A stretch of 31,755 bases of DNA, taken from the IMG/VR virus record IMGVR_UViG_3300034066_000082, positions 1-31,755 of that record; one strand, 5' to 3'. The stretch is from a virus. Position numbers and translations under genes: made by a program. How positions within the stretch are numbered: position 1 is the stretch's first letter; every line of letters begins with the position of its first letter. This document shows positions 6,825 through 14,456 of this stretch, one piece after another. The notes beneath the pieces are model-generated. The model ran no database searches. It worked only from the letters and a program-made list of their open reading frames with translations, and was not told where the DNA came from.

Positions 6825-8117
6825 TTACTGGTTGAACAACAAGATGCCGGACATCTCGGGGTTCTTGTTTACCACACCAAACAGGGTGTCAAGGCGGTAC
6901 TTGATCACCATGCTGTCGATGTCATAGAACTTCTGCATGACCAGCTCAATGCCCTGGTCGGTGCTTGCACGCATCACTGCGACACCAGCATCCGAAGGCA
7001 CAGCGTAACGGCCAGGCAGAATCTCCAGAGAATCACGCTGCCAGAACACGTTCACCGCAGCGGCATTCACGTTCAAGAAGGTGATGGCGGCTGCATCGGC
7101 AGGGATGGCCACTTCCACGTTCTTGTACTGCAACTGAGCGTCGGTTGGGGGTGTAGCACCAATGGTTTGAGCGCCAATGATGGGAGGCGTGATCACCAGG
7201 CTGGTGCCACCGGCTGGAACGCTCACGACACGGAAGGTCTTGAGCTGGCCTGTGGACTGCTTTGTGATGTGATGCACTGCGTACACTTCGGCAATGGTGA
7301 AGCAATCGCCAGGGGCGATGTTGGCCGAGGTGTTAACGGTGACGGTCTGGAAGCGGTTGTCCACGTTGATCTGGCCGCCGACCGAGGTCGAGGTGGCCTG
7401 AGGAGCGTAGTTCGCTTGCGTGTTAGAACCATTGGTGTCGATGCGAACACCAGAGCCACCAGCAGCGCGTGTCTGACGGTTTGCGTAGTCGAACTTGTAG
7501 GTGTCGAAGCCTGCGACCATACCGACGAAGCTGCGCTCGTAGGCACGATCAGACTTGGCATTGCCAAACGAACGCGAAGCCTGCGACAGGTTACCGGCCA
7601 GGCCGTTGTAGTCACGACTGGACAGACCCATGAAGCGGTCGTAGTTCGGGACGCCCTGTTCGTTCATGATGGTGTCGCACAAAGCGATGTCATCATAGTC
7701 ACCGGCAGCGGCAGCAATCGGCACAACCAGCGAACCAAGGCTTGCAGCCGAGTTCATGATTGCGACGTTGATGTCGGAGGCCAGCTTCTGCTTGGCGCTC
7801 TCACCCAGACGGCCTTCTTGCAGTGCATCGCGCAGCTCAAGCGTGGTCATCTCCCAAGGCACGGTCTGGCTGAAGCCCAGGGTGGCAGGAACTGCCAACT
7901 GAGTCATGCCCTGATAGGTCACCGGAGTGCCTGGGGTGCTGCTCTGGGATTGAGCGATGTAAGGCTGGGGACGCCAGATGGTGTTGTTGGCACGCTCCAT
8001 CATCGTCTGATCTGTGTTGTAGATGTTGACGTGACGGGACAGGACCAGCGCATCTTGGAAGCCTTCGAGGAGGTCTTCAAACGCGACGCGCTCTTCTTTC
8101 GAGAAACTATTGGACAT
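6825..8117 (-). CDS. Major capsid (coat) protein, P22 gp5 family
   Basis: A 430-residue protein, the same length as P22 coat. The family is recognisable from RANNTIWRPQPYIAQSQSST near residues 44-63 (P22 RSSNTIWMPVEQESPTQEG), the VPWEMTTLELRDALQEGRLG region, a Gly/Ser-rich SLGSLVVP segment (P22 EMGSLVIT), VNVDNRF-type GGQINVDNRFQTVTV (P22 NKVNVDNRFATVTL) and a late VNVFWQRDSLEI (P22 TNVFWADDAIRI). It builds the icosahedral head with a HK97-like fold. AGGAA lies before the ATG. The gene is flanked by scaffold upstream and a terminator downstream, suiting high expression. Confidence 0.93.
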   Translation of the reverse strand: MSNSFSKEERVAFEDLLEGFQDALVLSRHVNIYNTDQTMMERANNTIWRPQPYIAQSQSSTPGTPVTYQGMTQLAVPATLGFSQTVPWEMTTLELRDALQEGRLGESAKQKLASDINVAIMNSAASLGSLVVPIAAAAGDYDDIALCDTIMNEQGVPNYDRFMGLSSRDYNGLAGNLSQASRSFGNAKSDRAYERSFVGMVAGFDTYKFDYANRQTRAAGGSGVRIDTNGSNTQANYAPQATSTSVGGQINVDNRFQTVTVNTSANIAPGDCFTIAEVYAVHHITKQSTGQLKTFRVVSVPAGGTSLVITPPIIGAQTIGATPPTDAQLQYKNVEVAIPADAAAITFLNVNAAAVNVFWQRDSLEILPGRYAVPSDAGVAVMRASTDQGIELVMQKFYDIDSMVIKYRLDTLFGVVNKNPEMSGILLFNQ

Positions 8118-8139
8118 GATTAATTCCTATTTCAAAAAA

Positions 8140-9036
8140 TCAGTTTTTGGATGCTGCACGCTTCTGCGCCTTGTACTGGATGACCTTGGTCATGTTGCCA
8201 GTACGAGCCGCTTCTTCTCGCAGCCGTTCGAGGGTTGAGTCCACCGCCCCAGATACTCGGCCAGTTCCTGACACTATTCTCTCGGGTGGCGGGGCTGCCT
8301 TACGGTTGGTAACTTTCAATTCTTTCTCCAGTTTCGCTACCGCAAAGGCAAACTTCACGGGGTCTTTGATATCGGACAACTCCTTGGCCTTCTTCGGATT
8401 CTTGCCGAGTGCGTAAATGACGAGCGCAGGGTTATCTGCGCCTTGAAGCACCACGCCCTGCTGGGTGATGTTGAAGAGTTCCTGGGCCACGGCCTCGGCA
8501 TCCTCAAAATCCTTGACTCGCAGCTCAGCTTTCGCCCTGCCGTAGCCATCCAGCTTTGCCTTCCACGCCTTCTGCTGATTCATAACTTCAGCTTCCTGCG
8601 CGGCCTGCATCTCATCGGCTTTTCGCTTGCGCTCAAACCAACCGGCCAGTGCCTCCTCAAATTTGTCAGCGTCGTAGTCGTGATCTTCCAGCTTCGGCTT
8701 CGGTCCCAGCACGACCGGCTTGGTCTCAGTCTGTGCGGTTGTCTGCAGCTTGCTCTGTAGCTCTCGGTTCTGACGTTGCAATTCTCGGTTCGTCTTACGC
8801 AGCTCGCGCACCCACTCAGGCGCATGAGTCTGTTCTTCGGGAGGTGGCGCTTCCTCACCAATGGAGACGATCACCTCGTCCGACTCGCCCTCGCCATCTT
8901 CGGCATTCTGGCCTTCGTCCTGGTCACCGCCGGATTGGTACTCGTCGGTGGTTTGCTCAGTGTCTTGGCCTTCGTCCTCGATAACTACGGTTTCATCGTC
9001 TTGGCTTTCATCTCCTGATACTGCCTTTTTACTCAT
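8140..9036 (-). CDS. Scaffolding protein (P22 gp8-type)
   Basis: A 298-residue protein, close to the 303 of P22 scaffold. Residues 1-70 are extremely acidic (runs of Asp/Glu/Gln). Residues about 75-105 and 125-170 are charged coiled-coil-like helices (RELRKTNRELQRQNRELQSK), and the C-terminal 35 residues are a basic helical segment ending TKVIQYKAQKRAASKN. In P22 the basic C-terminal helix-turn-helix binds coat during procapsid assembly. Sequence similarity to P22 is not obvious; the call rests on charge pattern, length and position between portal and coat. The ATG lacks a good ribosome binding site, and is ATGA-coupled to a 25-residue microgene upstream. Confidence 0.88.
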   Translation of the reverse strand: MSKKAVSGDESQDDETVVIEDEGQDTEQTTDEYQSGGDQDEGQNAEDGEGESDEVIVSIGEEAPPPEEQTHAPEWVRELRKTNRELQRQNRELQSKLQTTAQTETKPVVLGPKPKLEDHDYDADKFEEALAGWFERKRKADEMQAAQEAEVMNQQKAWKAKLDGYGRAKAELRVKDFEDAEAVAQELFNITQQGVVLQGADNPALVIYALGKNPKKAKELSDIKDPVKFAFAVAKLEKELKVTNRKAAPPPERIVSGTGRVSGAVDSTLERLREEAARTGNMTKVIQYKAQKRAASKN

Positions 9037-9110
9037 TCTCTGACCCCATCAAACTCACCCATTGACACGGCTGGGTGGATGCCGTTTATCACATTCTCGC
9101 GCTTTTTCAT
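9033..9110 (-). CDS. Predicted 25-residue microprotein between portal and scaffold
   Basis: A short reading frame fills exactly the gap between portal and scaffold. Its ATG (9108-9110) follows the portal stop TAA with no base between, and its TGA overlaps the scaffold ATG as ATGA. The product starts MKKRENVINGIHPAVSMGEF and is 25 residues long. This stop-start-stop-start tiling is typical of translationally coupled phage genes and explains why scaffold has no clear ribosome binding site of its own. There is no strong binding site for this frame either, so it would be reached by ribosomes finishing portal. It may be a real peptide or only a coupling leader. Confidence 0.55.
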   Translation of the reverse strand: MKKRENVINGIHPAVSMGEFDGVRE

Positions 9111-11171
9111 TTACCTGACAACAGGCTGAATGATCTGGCCACGCAGAATCTCCTGCACGGCCTCTGCATTTGTGAGCGCCATGTTTTGGGCTGTCTCGTC
9201 AACCTTGCCGAGCGTCTCGAGCGTCTTGGCTCTGCTGAGTTCTGCGTCGGCCACGGTCTTGACAGTGTTGGCACGGGCCTGCGCCGCCTTGGCGGTGGCC
9301 TCCTCGGCAGCGGCCTGGAGGTACATGGCATTCGGGTCTTGTGGCTTGCCCTGCATCTCGGCCATGAGTTCTTGGGCCTCGTCCTCGGTCGGCTCGACCA
9401 CGCCCATGCGCAGCAGCTTCTTGCGGAAGTAGGCATTGGCATCTCCGACGCCCTCGCCCTCCATGTTCATCATGGCCATCGCCGTCAGCACCTGTGCGGT
9501 CTCTGGGTCTTGCGTGATCGAGAGCATTCCGGTCAGCGCCCTGACGGTCGCTTGGCGCTTGCTCGAGCTGGACGGGCCAACGTCTGCGATCACATCGAAG
9601 GTGGCGCTGGACAGGTCGTTTTGCATGACAACCTCGCCGGTCTCTTGGTCGACGGATGGCTGCATCAGCTCGACCATGCCAGCCTCGCCAGTGGCCGCGA
9701 CCGTTTTCATCTTGCGCTTTTCTTCGGTATAGATGTCCCTGGCCATCGAGAGCCAAATCTCGCCGCAGCGCTTCATGCCTTTGGCAAAGTTGGACATGTA
9801 GATGTAGGCCTGGCCATCGACTCTGGCCTGGATCATCTCGACGGCCTTGCCGGAGATATTGCTCACCATCTTGTCAGCGCCTTGCTGATTGCCCAAGATG
9901 TCCTGCATGTCAGTCTCGGTGATCTGCAGGAGCGCGGCCATTGCCGGTGGGATTTGTGGGCTTTTGGTGTAGGCCACCGGACCGCTGACGGCCTGGTTGC
10001 CGTTCTGGTCGGTGATCGGGTTGATCAGCAGGTACGGGTAGTCCTTGAGGTTGTCCTCGGACCACATGACCTGATGGCCAGCCACCTGTTCAGGCGTGAG
10101 GATCGGCTTCTCGACGCTGGACAGTGCGCTGATCTCGCCCAGTTTGCTGAGTTGCATGTTCTTCAGGCGCTGCGCATCCTTGGCCAGCCGCACGTGGCCC
10201 ATGCAGCGTTCCACGTTGTCCACAAACCACCGCTTGCCATACACCACGACGATCGGGATGCAGTTGCCTGCGATGTAGCCAGCGTCCTCAAGCACTCGGC
10301 CACCGGACATGACGTACTTGCGCACGCGCTTGCGCTTGACCTTCTTCTGCCGAATCTCGCGGGTGCCGATGGCGGCCAGCGTGTCCTCGAGGGTCTCGTC
10401 GGCTGCGAAGTCGGCCTGGCTGTAACGCTCCTCAGTGCCGTCGATGGCCTGGAAGATGCGAATGGTCTCGGTCTTTTCCTCCACCTTGAAGTACTCGGCC
10501 ACGTAGACCACATCAGGCGTGCACCAGTCGAACTCGTACTGGTGGATGATCTTGGGCCAGTCGGTCGGGTCGTCGCCCCAGGTGTCCTTGTAGGCCTGGC
10601 GGGTCATGCTGGTGACGACGAAGCAGAACTTGGCGTCTGACTTATCCTGGCGCTTGGCACCGAGGTCGAAGAACACCGAGCTGTCAGCGTCGAAGATAGG
10701 CTCGATGCGGATGCGCTGCCGGTCGTCCTCTGGGTCTTCCTCGTCCTCGTAGACCGTGCGCAGACGCCAGGCTCCGATGCCACCGCCGACCGCCTCCTCG
10801 AAGGCGTTGTCGTAGGCCTCGTCGGCCACGGAGGCCTGCTCGTCGGCACGGTACAGGCCATCGCAGACCTCGGCCAGCTTGTCGTTCTCGGTGCCATCCT
10901 TGGAAACGAAGTCCACCGTGATCCGGTTGTTGCGGTACTCGTTGACCACTCGGATCACGGCCAGCATGATCTTGTTGACCTCGAACTTTGGCTTGTTCTC
11001 GTACTGGTCCCAGAGTGGGCCTTCCCACTGGCTTCCTGCCAGGCTGTAGAAGCGCCGGTCCTGCAGGCATTGCAGGCGCTCGTCGCGCAGTGCGCTCTGA
11101 ACGTCGTCGAACTGCGCCATGGCTTCTGTATGAAGGTTGGCAAGGCGCTGGTCGTTGGAGATTCTGGCCAT
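9111..11171 (-). CDS. Portal protein (P22 gp1 family)
   Basis: This 686-residue protein belongs to the P22-type portal family (P22 gp1 is 725 aa). It forms the dodecameric ring at one vertex through which DNA is packaged and ejected. Visible family features are the N-terminal helical region with DRRFYSLAGSQWEG and VNKIMLAVIRVVNEYRNNR (residues about 39-85), an acidic EDEEDPEDDRQRIRIEPIFD segment around residue 142, and a helical LGEISALSSVEKPILTPEQV stretch. The C-terminal 120 residues are an Ala-rich coiled coil matching the barrel of P22 portal, though shorter. GAGGAA precedes the ATG. It follows terL by 28 bases. Confidence 0.92.
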   Translation of the reverse strand: MARISNDQRLANLHTEAMAQFDDVQSALRDERLQCLQDRRFYSLAGSQWEGPLWDQYENKPKFEVNKIMLAVIRVVNEYRNNRITVDFVSKDGTENDKLAEVCDGLYRADEQASVADEAYDNAFEEAVGGGIGAWRLRTVYEDEEDPEDDRQRIRIEPIFDADSSVFFDLGAKRQDKSDAKFCFVVTSMTRQAYKDTWGDDPTDWPKIIHQYEFDWCTPDVVYVAEYFKVEEKTETIRIFQAIDGTEERYSQADFAADETLEDTLAAIGTREIRQKKVKRKRVRKYVMSGGRVLEDAGYIAGNCIPIVVVYGKRWFVDNVERCMGHVRLAKDAQRLKNMQLSKLGEISALSSVEKPILTPEQVAGHQVMWSEDNLKDYPYLLINPITDQNGNQAVSGPVAYTKSPQIPPAMAALLQITETDMQDILGNQQGADKMVSNISGKAVEMIQARVDGQAYIYMSNFAKGMKRCGEIWLSMARDIYTEEKRKMKTVAATGEAGMVELMQPSVDQETGEVVMQNDLSSATFDVIADVGPSSSSKRQATVRALTGMLSITQDPETAQVLTAMAMMNMEGEGVGDANAYFRKKLLRMGVVEPTEDEAQELMAEMQGKPQDPNAMYLQAAAEEATAKAAQARANTVKTVADAELSRAKTLETLGKVDETAQNMALTNAEAVQEILRGQIIQPVVR

Positions 11172-11199
11172 AATTAGTTCCTCAATTTGTGCGATTGTC

Positions 11200-12423
11200 T
11201 CACCACTTCTTTACGTTTGGCAAAGGCGTGAAGACGGCAGGCTTGGCCGCACTGGACCGCCGCACCGCCTCGCAGGCGTATCGCAAGGCGTCGATGACGT
11301 GGTTTTTCTTGTCCTCCAGGATCGGCAGAATCTTACCTGTCAGTGGGTCTTGCTTATAACTGTAAAGGGTCAGCTCGTCAATCGTGTGGATGCAGCGTGG
11401 GTGAACCACGATGTCGTAGTTCTTCAGAAACTCAATTCCTTCCTCGACCGACTTCGGGCCTTTGACCGCCGTCATGATCTTGGGAAAGCCGTTCTTCTTC
11501 ATGTGGCTGATGGTCTCCGGCCTGGCCGAGTCAGCCACGATGGGCCACTTCTCGGACTCTGGCACGGTCATGAACAGCTCAGGCGTGTTCACAATCTCGC
11601 AGCCCACCATGTAGGCTTCGTGGTCGATGTAGAGGGTGCGGCCAATGATGTGGCAGCGCACCAGCACGGTCGGATCAATGGCGAAGCCCCAGTCAGCGCC
11701 GAGCCTGTGGATGGCGTCTCGCGGTGCCTCGAACTCGTCGATCTTCCAGTTCTTAAAGACCCTGGCGCTGCTGTTGGTCAGGTACTGGCCCATCCAAACA
11801 TGCTGGTACTTGTCCGGATCGCGCCGCTTGTCGTACTCCATCTCGTCGCGCAGGACGTCTGGGAACCACGGGTTATCGGTGAAGTTGACCTTCAGGACTG
11901 TGGCGTCCTTCGGAGGCGTTGGGCCTCGCAGCAGGTGATCGACAGGATCGGTCTGCTGGCGAGGGTTCCAGGTGAACCACAGCTCGGACTGGGGCTTGCG
12001 AATGGTTGGCCGCAGCAGGTCCAGGCTGGTCTGGCTCAGGCTTTGGGCCTCCTCCACCCATGCGCAGTCGTAACCCTCCAGCGACTTGATAGAGTCGGCT
12101 GTGTGATTCTGCATGCCTTGGAAGATGATCATGCCGTCGCCCTTCTTGGACTTGATCACGGCTTCCTGCACCTCGAAGTAAGCGCCAGCGTTCATCTGCT
12201 CGATCTTTGTCTCGAGCAGGCGCTTGACAGACTGGGCCAGCGACTTCTGGACCTCGCGCACGCAGACGCTGCGCCGCTTCTGATCCATGATGTGGGCCTC
12301 AATCATCAGCTCGGCAAACATGTGGGACTTGCCGGAGCCGCGTCCACCCCATGCGCCTTTGTACCGGCTGGCCTCCATCAGAGGCAGCGCCCATTCTGGG
12401 GTTTGGAGCTGCAGGACGGTCAT
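11200..12423 (-). CDS. terL: Terminase large subunit (packaging ATPase/nuclease)
   Basis: A 407-residue protein of the PBSX/Terminase_3 type. The ATPase domain shows Walker A GGRGSGKS at residues 26-33, Walker B YDCAWVEEA with catalytic Glu about 125, and the coupling motif WNPR at 152-155. The RNase H-like nuclease domain shows the expected acidic residues in GADWG (Asp 244), ADSARPE (Asp 298) and HVIDALRYA (Asp 378). It drives DNA into the procapsid through the portal and cuts the concatemer. The ATG overlaps the terS stop as ATGA. Length is slightly below the usual 420-500 but all motifs are present. Confidence 0.95.
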   Translation of the reverse strand: MTVLQLQTPEWALPLMEASRYKGAWGGRGSGKSHMFAELMIEAHIMDQKRRSVCVREVQKSLAQSVKRLLETKIEQMNAGAYFEVQEAVIKSKKGDGMIIFQGMQNHTADSIKSLEGYDCAWVEEAQSLSQTSLDLLRPTIRKPQSELWFTWNPRQQTDPVDHLLRGPTPPKDATVLKVNFTDNPWFPDVLRDEMEYDKRRDPDKYQHVWMGQYLTNSSARVFKNWKIDEFEAPRDAIHRLGADWGFAIDPTVLVRCHIIGRTLYIDHEAYMVGCEIVNTPELFMTVPESEKWPIVADSARPETISHMKKNGFPKIMTAVKGPKSVEEGIEFLKNYDIVVHPRCIHTIDELTLYSYKQDPLTGKILPILEDKKNHVIDALRYACEAVRRSSAAKPAVFTPLPNVKKW

Positions 12424-12851
12424 GCCTTGACGACCACGCGCTTGATCTCCCTGAACTCCAGAGGCGCACCATCAGCGCCTGTAACTTCGTGCTTTTGGGT
12501 TTCTGCCCACCGCATCTGAGTCTTGGACCACCAGATCATGGCCGCCGTGTCGCCGCCCATTGCCTTCTGGAACAGGGTCCGACCGACGCCAGAGTTGGCC
12601 TTGGCCTTGCCTGCCACCAGCTCGGTGGCAAAGTGCTTGCGCAGCGTGTCGGTGTCAATGCCGCCGCGCACCAGGACTGCGATCTGCTCGATTGGCAGGC
12701 CGTAGCCTGACATTGCCTCGACCTGTTTGCGCTCTGCGTCGGTCGGCTCGAAGGCCATCCGACCAGCGTTTTCCCGTGCACCGCCGTTGTTTTTCCGGCC
12801 ATCCGGCTTTTTTAGAACCGATTTTTCAATTGTGGGTTTTCGTGCTGCCAT
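12420..12851 (-). CDS. terS: Terminase small subunit
   Basis: A 143-residue protein directly upstream of terL with ATGA overlap. The N-terminus is basic and disordered (KKPDGRKNNGGARENAGR). It is followed by a helix-turn-helix-like region (DAERKQVEAMSGYGLPIEQI with a following TDTLRKHFATEL) expected to bind the packaging site, and then a helical oligomerisation part including AMGGDTAAMIWWSKTQM. This arrangement is characteristic of small terminases that recognise pac/cos DNA and hand it to TerL. GGAGG lies 6 bases before the ATG. It overlaps the 3' end of the methyltransferase gene by 26 bases. Confidence 0.88.
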   Translation of the reverse strand: MAARKPTIEKSVLKKPDGRKNNGGARENAGRMAFEPTDAERKQVEAMSGYGLPIEQIAVLVRGGIDTDTLRKHFATELVAGKAKANSGVGRTLFQKAMGGDTAAMIWWSKTQMRWAETQKHEVTGADGAPLEFREIKRVVVKA

Positions 12852-14118
12852 CTTTAACCTCCGCGAAAGGTTGTCCAGTTTCTGCGTGAACTGCGATTTT
12901 GCCTGTGAAGTCCTGCCAGCGTTTCACGATGACGTCGCAGTAGCGTGGGTCCAGTTCCATGAGCAAGGCAGTGCGGCCGTTCTTCTCGGCTGCGATCAGG
13001 GTTGTGCCGGAGCCGCCAAACAGATCAAGAACTACATCGTGTCCTTTGCTACTGTTCTGGATCGGAATCTCTACCAACTCGACAGGCTTCATTGTCGGGT
13101 GCAGTTTTGACTGCATTGGTTTGTCAACGTTCCAGATGCTGAATTTGTTTCTGTCGCCATACCAAGGATGGCCTGCCCCATCCTTCCATCCATATAACAC
13201 CGGCTCGTGTTTGTAGTGGTAATCAGCACGCCCCAAAACGTGATTGTTTTTCACCCAAATTAACTCATGACGCACAGGCAGGCACGCTTCCTGCATCATC
13301 ATCATCATCATCATCTGCTCACCGCCCTGTGGCGCAAACACGTAGAACGGTGAGCCTGGTTTCATTGCGACAAACATTGAAGAAAACGCTGCAAGGAAAA
13401 ATTCTTTCAGTTCGTTGCCTTGTAAGTGATCGTTTTTAATCGGAGTCTGAATTCTATTTCCCCGGCCAGACGCATTCAGACTCCGATTCTTGTCGGCATA
13501 GCTGACGCCATAAGGCGGGTCTGTGACAACAAGATCGGCAAACTGCCCAGCAAGCAGCTTGTCCATCGCATCCACGCTGGTGCTGTCGCCGCACATCAGC
13601 CGGTGCTTTCCCATCACCCAGACGTCGCCTGGAACCGTGACAGGGTTTTCCTGCACGGAAGGAGCATCGTCAGGATCGGTGAGGCCGTCTGTGCCTTGCA
13701 CCGGCATCAGCGCCGCGATCTCCTCATCTGTGAACCCCACCAAGTCCAGATCAAACCCAAGATCACCCAGCTCTCCCAGCTCAAGCGCCAGCAGCTCGTT
13801 GTCCCAGCCAGCGTTCAGCGCCAGCTTGTTGTCAGCAATGACGTAGGCACGTTTCTGGGCATCGGTCCAGCCTGCCGCGACCATGACCGGCAATGATGCC
13901 ATGCCGAGTTTGCGAGCCGCCATTACGCGACCATGACCGGCAATGATGCTGCCGGACTCGTCCACCAGGACTGCGGTCGTGAAGCCCCACTCACGGATGC
14001 TGGCCGCGATCTGGGCCACCTGCTCCTCGCTGTGGGTGCGCGAGTTCTTGGCGTAGGGCACCAGCTTTTCGATGGGCCACTGCTCTACCTTATCGGCTGG
14101 ATTTGGCTTTGCTGCCAT
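12826..14118 (-). CDS. ParB-domain / DNA methyltransferase fusion (N6-adenine or N4-cytosine type)
   Basis: A 430-residue two-domain protein. Residues about 12-110 form a ParB/sulfiredoxin-like N-terminal domain with IIAGHGRVMAARKLG at 58-72. Residues about 165-410 form a methyltransferase with catalytic motif TDPPYGVSY (DPPY 200-203), HPTMKPVEL (340-348), and AdoMet motif DLFGGSGTT (365-373); the order DPPY before the AdoMet site marks the beta class. Such fusions methylate phage DNA, possibly against host restriction or to mark packaging sites. Oddities are a run of seven Met at 269-275, a 15-bp perfect inverted repeat, and a 24-bp repeat read in two frames. The 3' part looks AT-richer than the ParB part. 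Confidence 0.93.
   Translation of the reverse strand: MAAKPNPADKVEQWPIEKLVPYAKNSRTHSEEQVAQIAASIREWGFTTAVLVDESGSIIAGHGRVMAARKLGMASLPVMVAAGWTDAQKRAYVIADNKLALNAGWDNELLALELGELGDLGFDLDLVGFTDEEIAALMPVQGTDGLTDPDDAPSVQENPVTVPGDVWVMGKHRLMCGDSTSVDAMDKLLAGQFADLVVTDPPYGVSYADKNRSLNASGRGNRIQTPIKNDHLQGNELKEFFLAAFSSMFVAMKPGSPFYVFAPQGGEQMMMMMMMQEACLPVRHELIWVKNNHVLGRADYHYKHEPVLYGWKDGAGHPWYGDRNKFSIWNVDKPMQSKLHPTMKPVELVEIPIQNSSKGHDVVLDLFGGSGTTLIAAEKNGRTALLMELDPRYCDVIVKRWQDFTGKIAVHAETGQPFAEVKDGSTKTHN
13294..13314. repeat. (CAT)7 microsatellite inside the methyltransferase gene
   Basis: Seven perfect copies of CAT on the plus strand read as seven ATG codons (Met 269-275) on the coding strand. Copy-number change would alter the Met run without frameshift. 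It falls in a variable part of the methyltransferase between catalytic core motifs. Confidence 0.95.
13438..13488. repeat. 15-bp perfect inverted repeat in the methyltransferase gene
   Basis: The arms 13438-13452 (AATCGGAGTCTGAAT) and 13474-13488 are exact reverse complements, separated by 21 bases. Each arm contains GAGTC/GACTC. They encode residues about 210-228, just after the DPPY motif. The mRNA could form a stable hairpin here. Confidence 0.92.
13876..13949. repeat. 24-bp direct repeat within the ParB domain, two copies in different frames
   Basis: Positions 13876-13899 and 13926-13949 are identical over 24 bases, with starts 50 bases apart. Because 50 is not a multiple of three, the same DNA is translated as part of SIIAGHGR in one copy and ASLPVMVA in the other. 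Confidence 0.93.
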
Positions 14119-14241
14119 TCAAAACCCCCCACCACGCACCGTAGTGCAAGTCACGCTTCCGTCCCAATTCTTGACACACCGTGTGGTCTGAGCCTGCGCG
14201 ACTGTCGCCATCAGTGTAATTGCGATGATGATTGCTTTCAT
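14119..14241 (-). CDS. Tiny exported protein with signal peptide and two cysteines
   Basis: A 40-residue product starting MKAIIIAITLMATVAQAQ. The first 17 residues are a textbook Sec signal peptide: Lys, hydrophobic core, then AQA as cleavage site. The mature part would be only about 23 residues (QTTRCVKNWDGSVTCTTVRG and a Gly/Phe end) with two Cys that could form one disulfide. AAGGAG lies at ideal distance before the ATG. Its TGA is followed directly by the methyltransferase ATG, so the two are coupled. I do not recognise a family with known function. A periplasmic role such as superinfection exclusion is possible but unsupported. Confidence 0.72.
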   Translation of the reverse strand: MKAIIIAITLMATVAQAQTTRCVKNWDGSVTCTTVRGGGF

Positions 14242-14273
14242 GGTTGCTCCTTTTAGTTTGTGGGTTTTCGTGG

Positions 14274-14456
14274 TCATACCCGATTGTCCTCCAGAATTTG
14301 TTTTCTCGCCATCCTCATGGCGTCCTTGAGGTCAAGCCTGAGCTGCTCGTTCGCGGCCTGCTCATCTTGGAGTCGGATGTAGACCTCGGCTGCGAACTTG
14401 GCCAGCGTGTCGTGCTGCCAAGTTGAGAAGTTTGGTGTGTCAAGTTGCTGGATCAT
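14274..14456 (-). CDS. Small helical protein, function unknown
   Basis: A 60-residue protein beginning MIQQLDTPNFSTWQHDTLAK. After about 15 residues it is one long charged helix with many Glu, Gln, Arg and Ala, ending KQILEDNRV, consistent with a coiled coil. It has no Cys and no membrane segment. The ATG overlaps the upstream stop as ATGA, and GGAG lies 8 bases before it. It is the second gene of the late transcription unit. I cannot assign a role. Confidence 0.7.
   Translation of the reverse strand: MIQQLDTPNFSTWQHDTLAKFAAEVYIRLQDEQAANEQLRLDLKDAMRMARKQILEDNRV

Noticed and set aside
6486-8123. A 545-codon open frame on the plus strand opposite the coat gene
   Set aside because: It is the antisense shadow of the coat gene and its neighbours, caused by biased codon use in GC-rich DNA. 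It has no binding site or family motif and lies over a firmly identified gene.
9075-10640. A 521-codon plus-strand open frame opposite the portal gene
   Set aside because: Antisense shadow of the portal gene; its Leu/His/Val-rich sequence has no domain pattern.
11137-12519. A 460-codon plus-strand open frame opposite terL
   Set aside because: terL has all ATPase and nuclease motifs on the minus strand; the opposite frame is a shadow.
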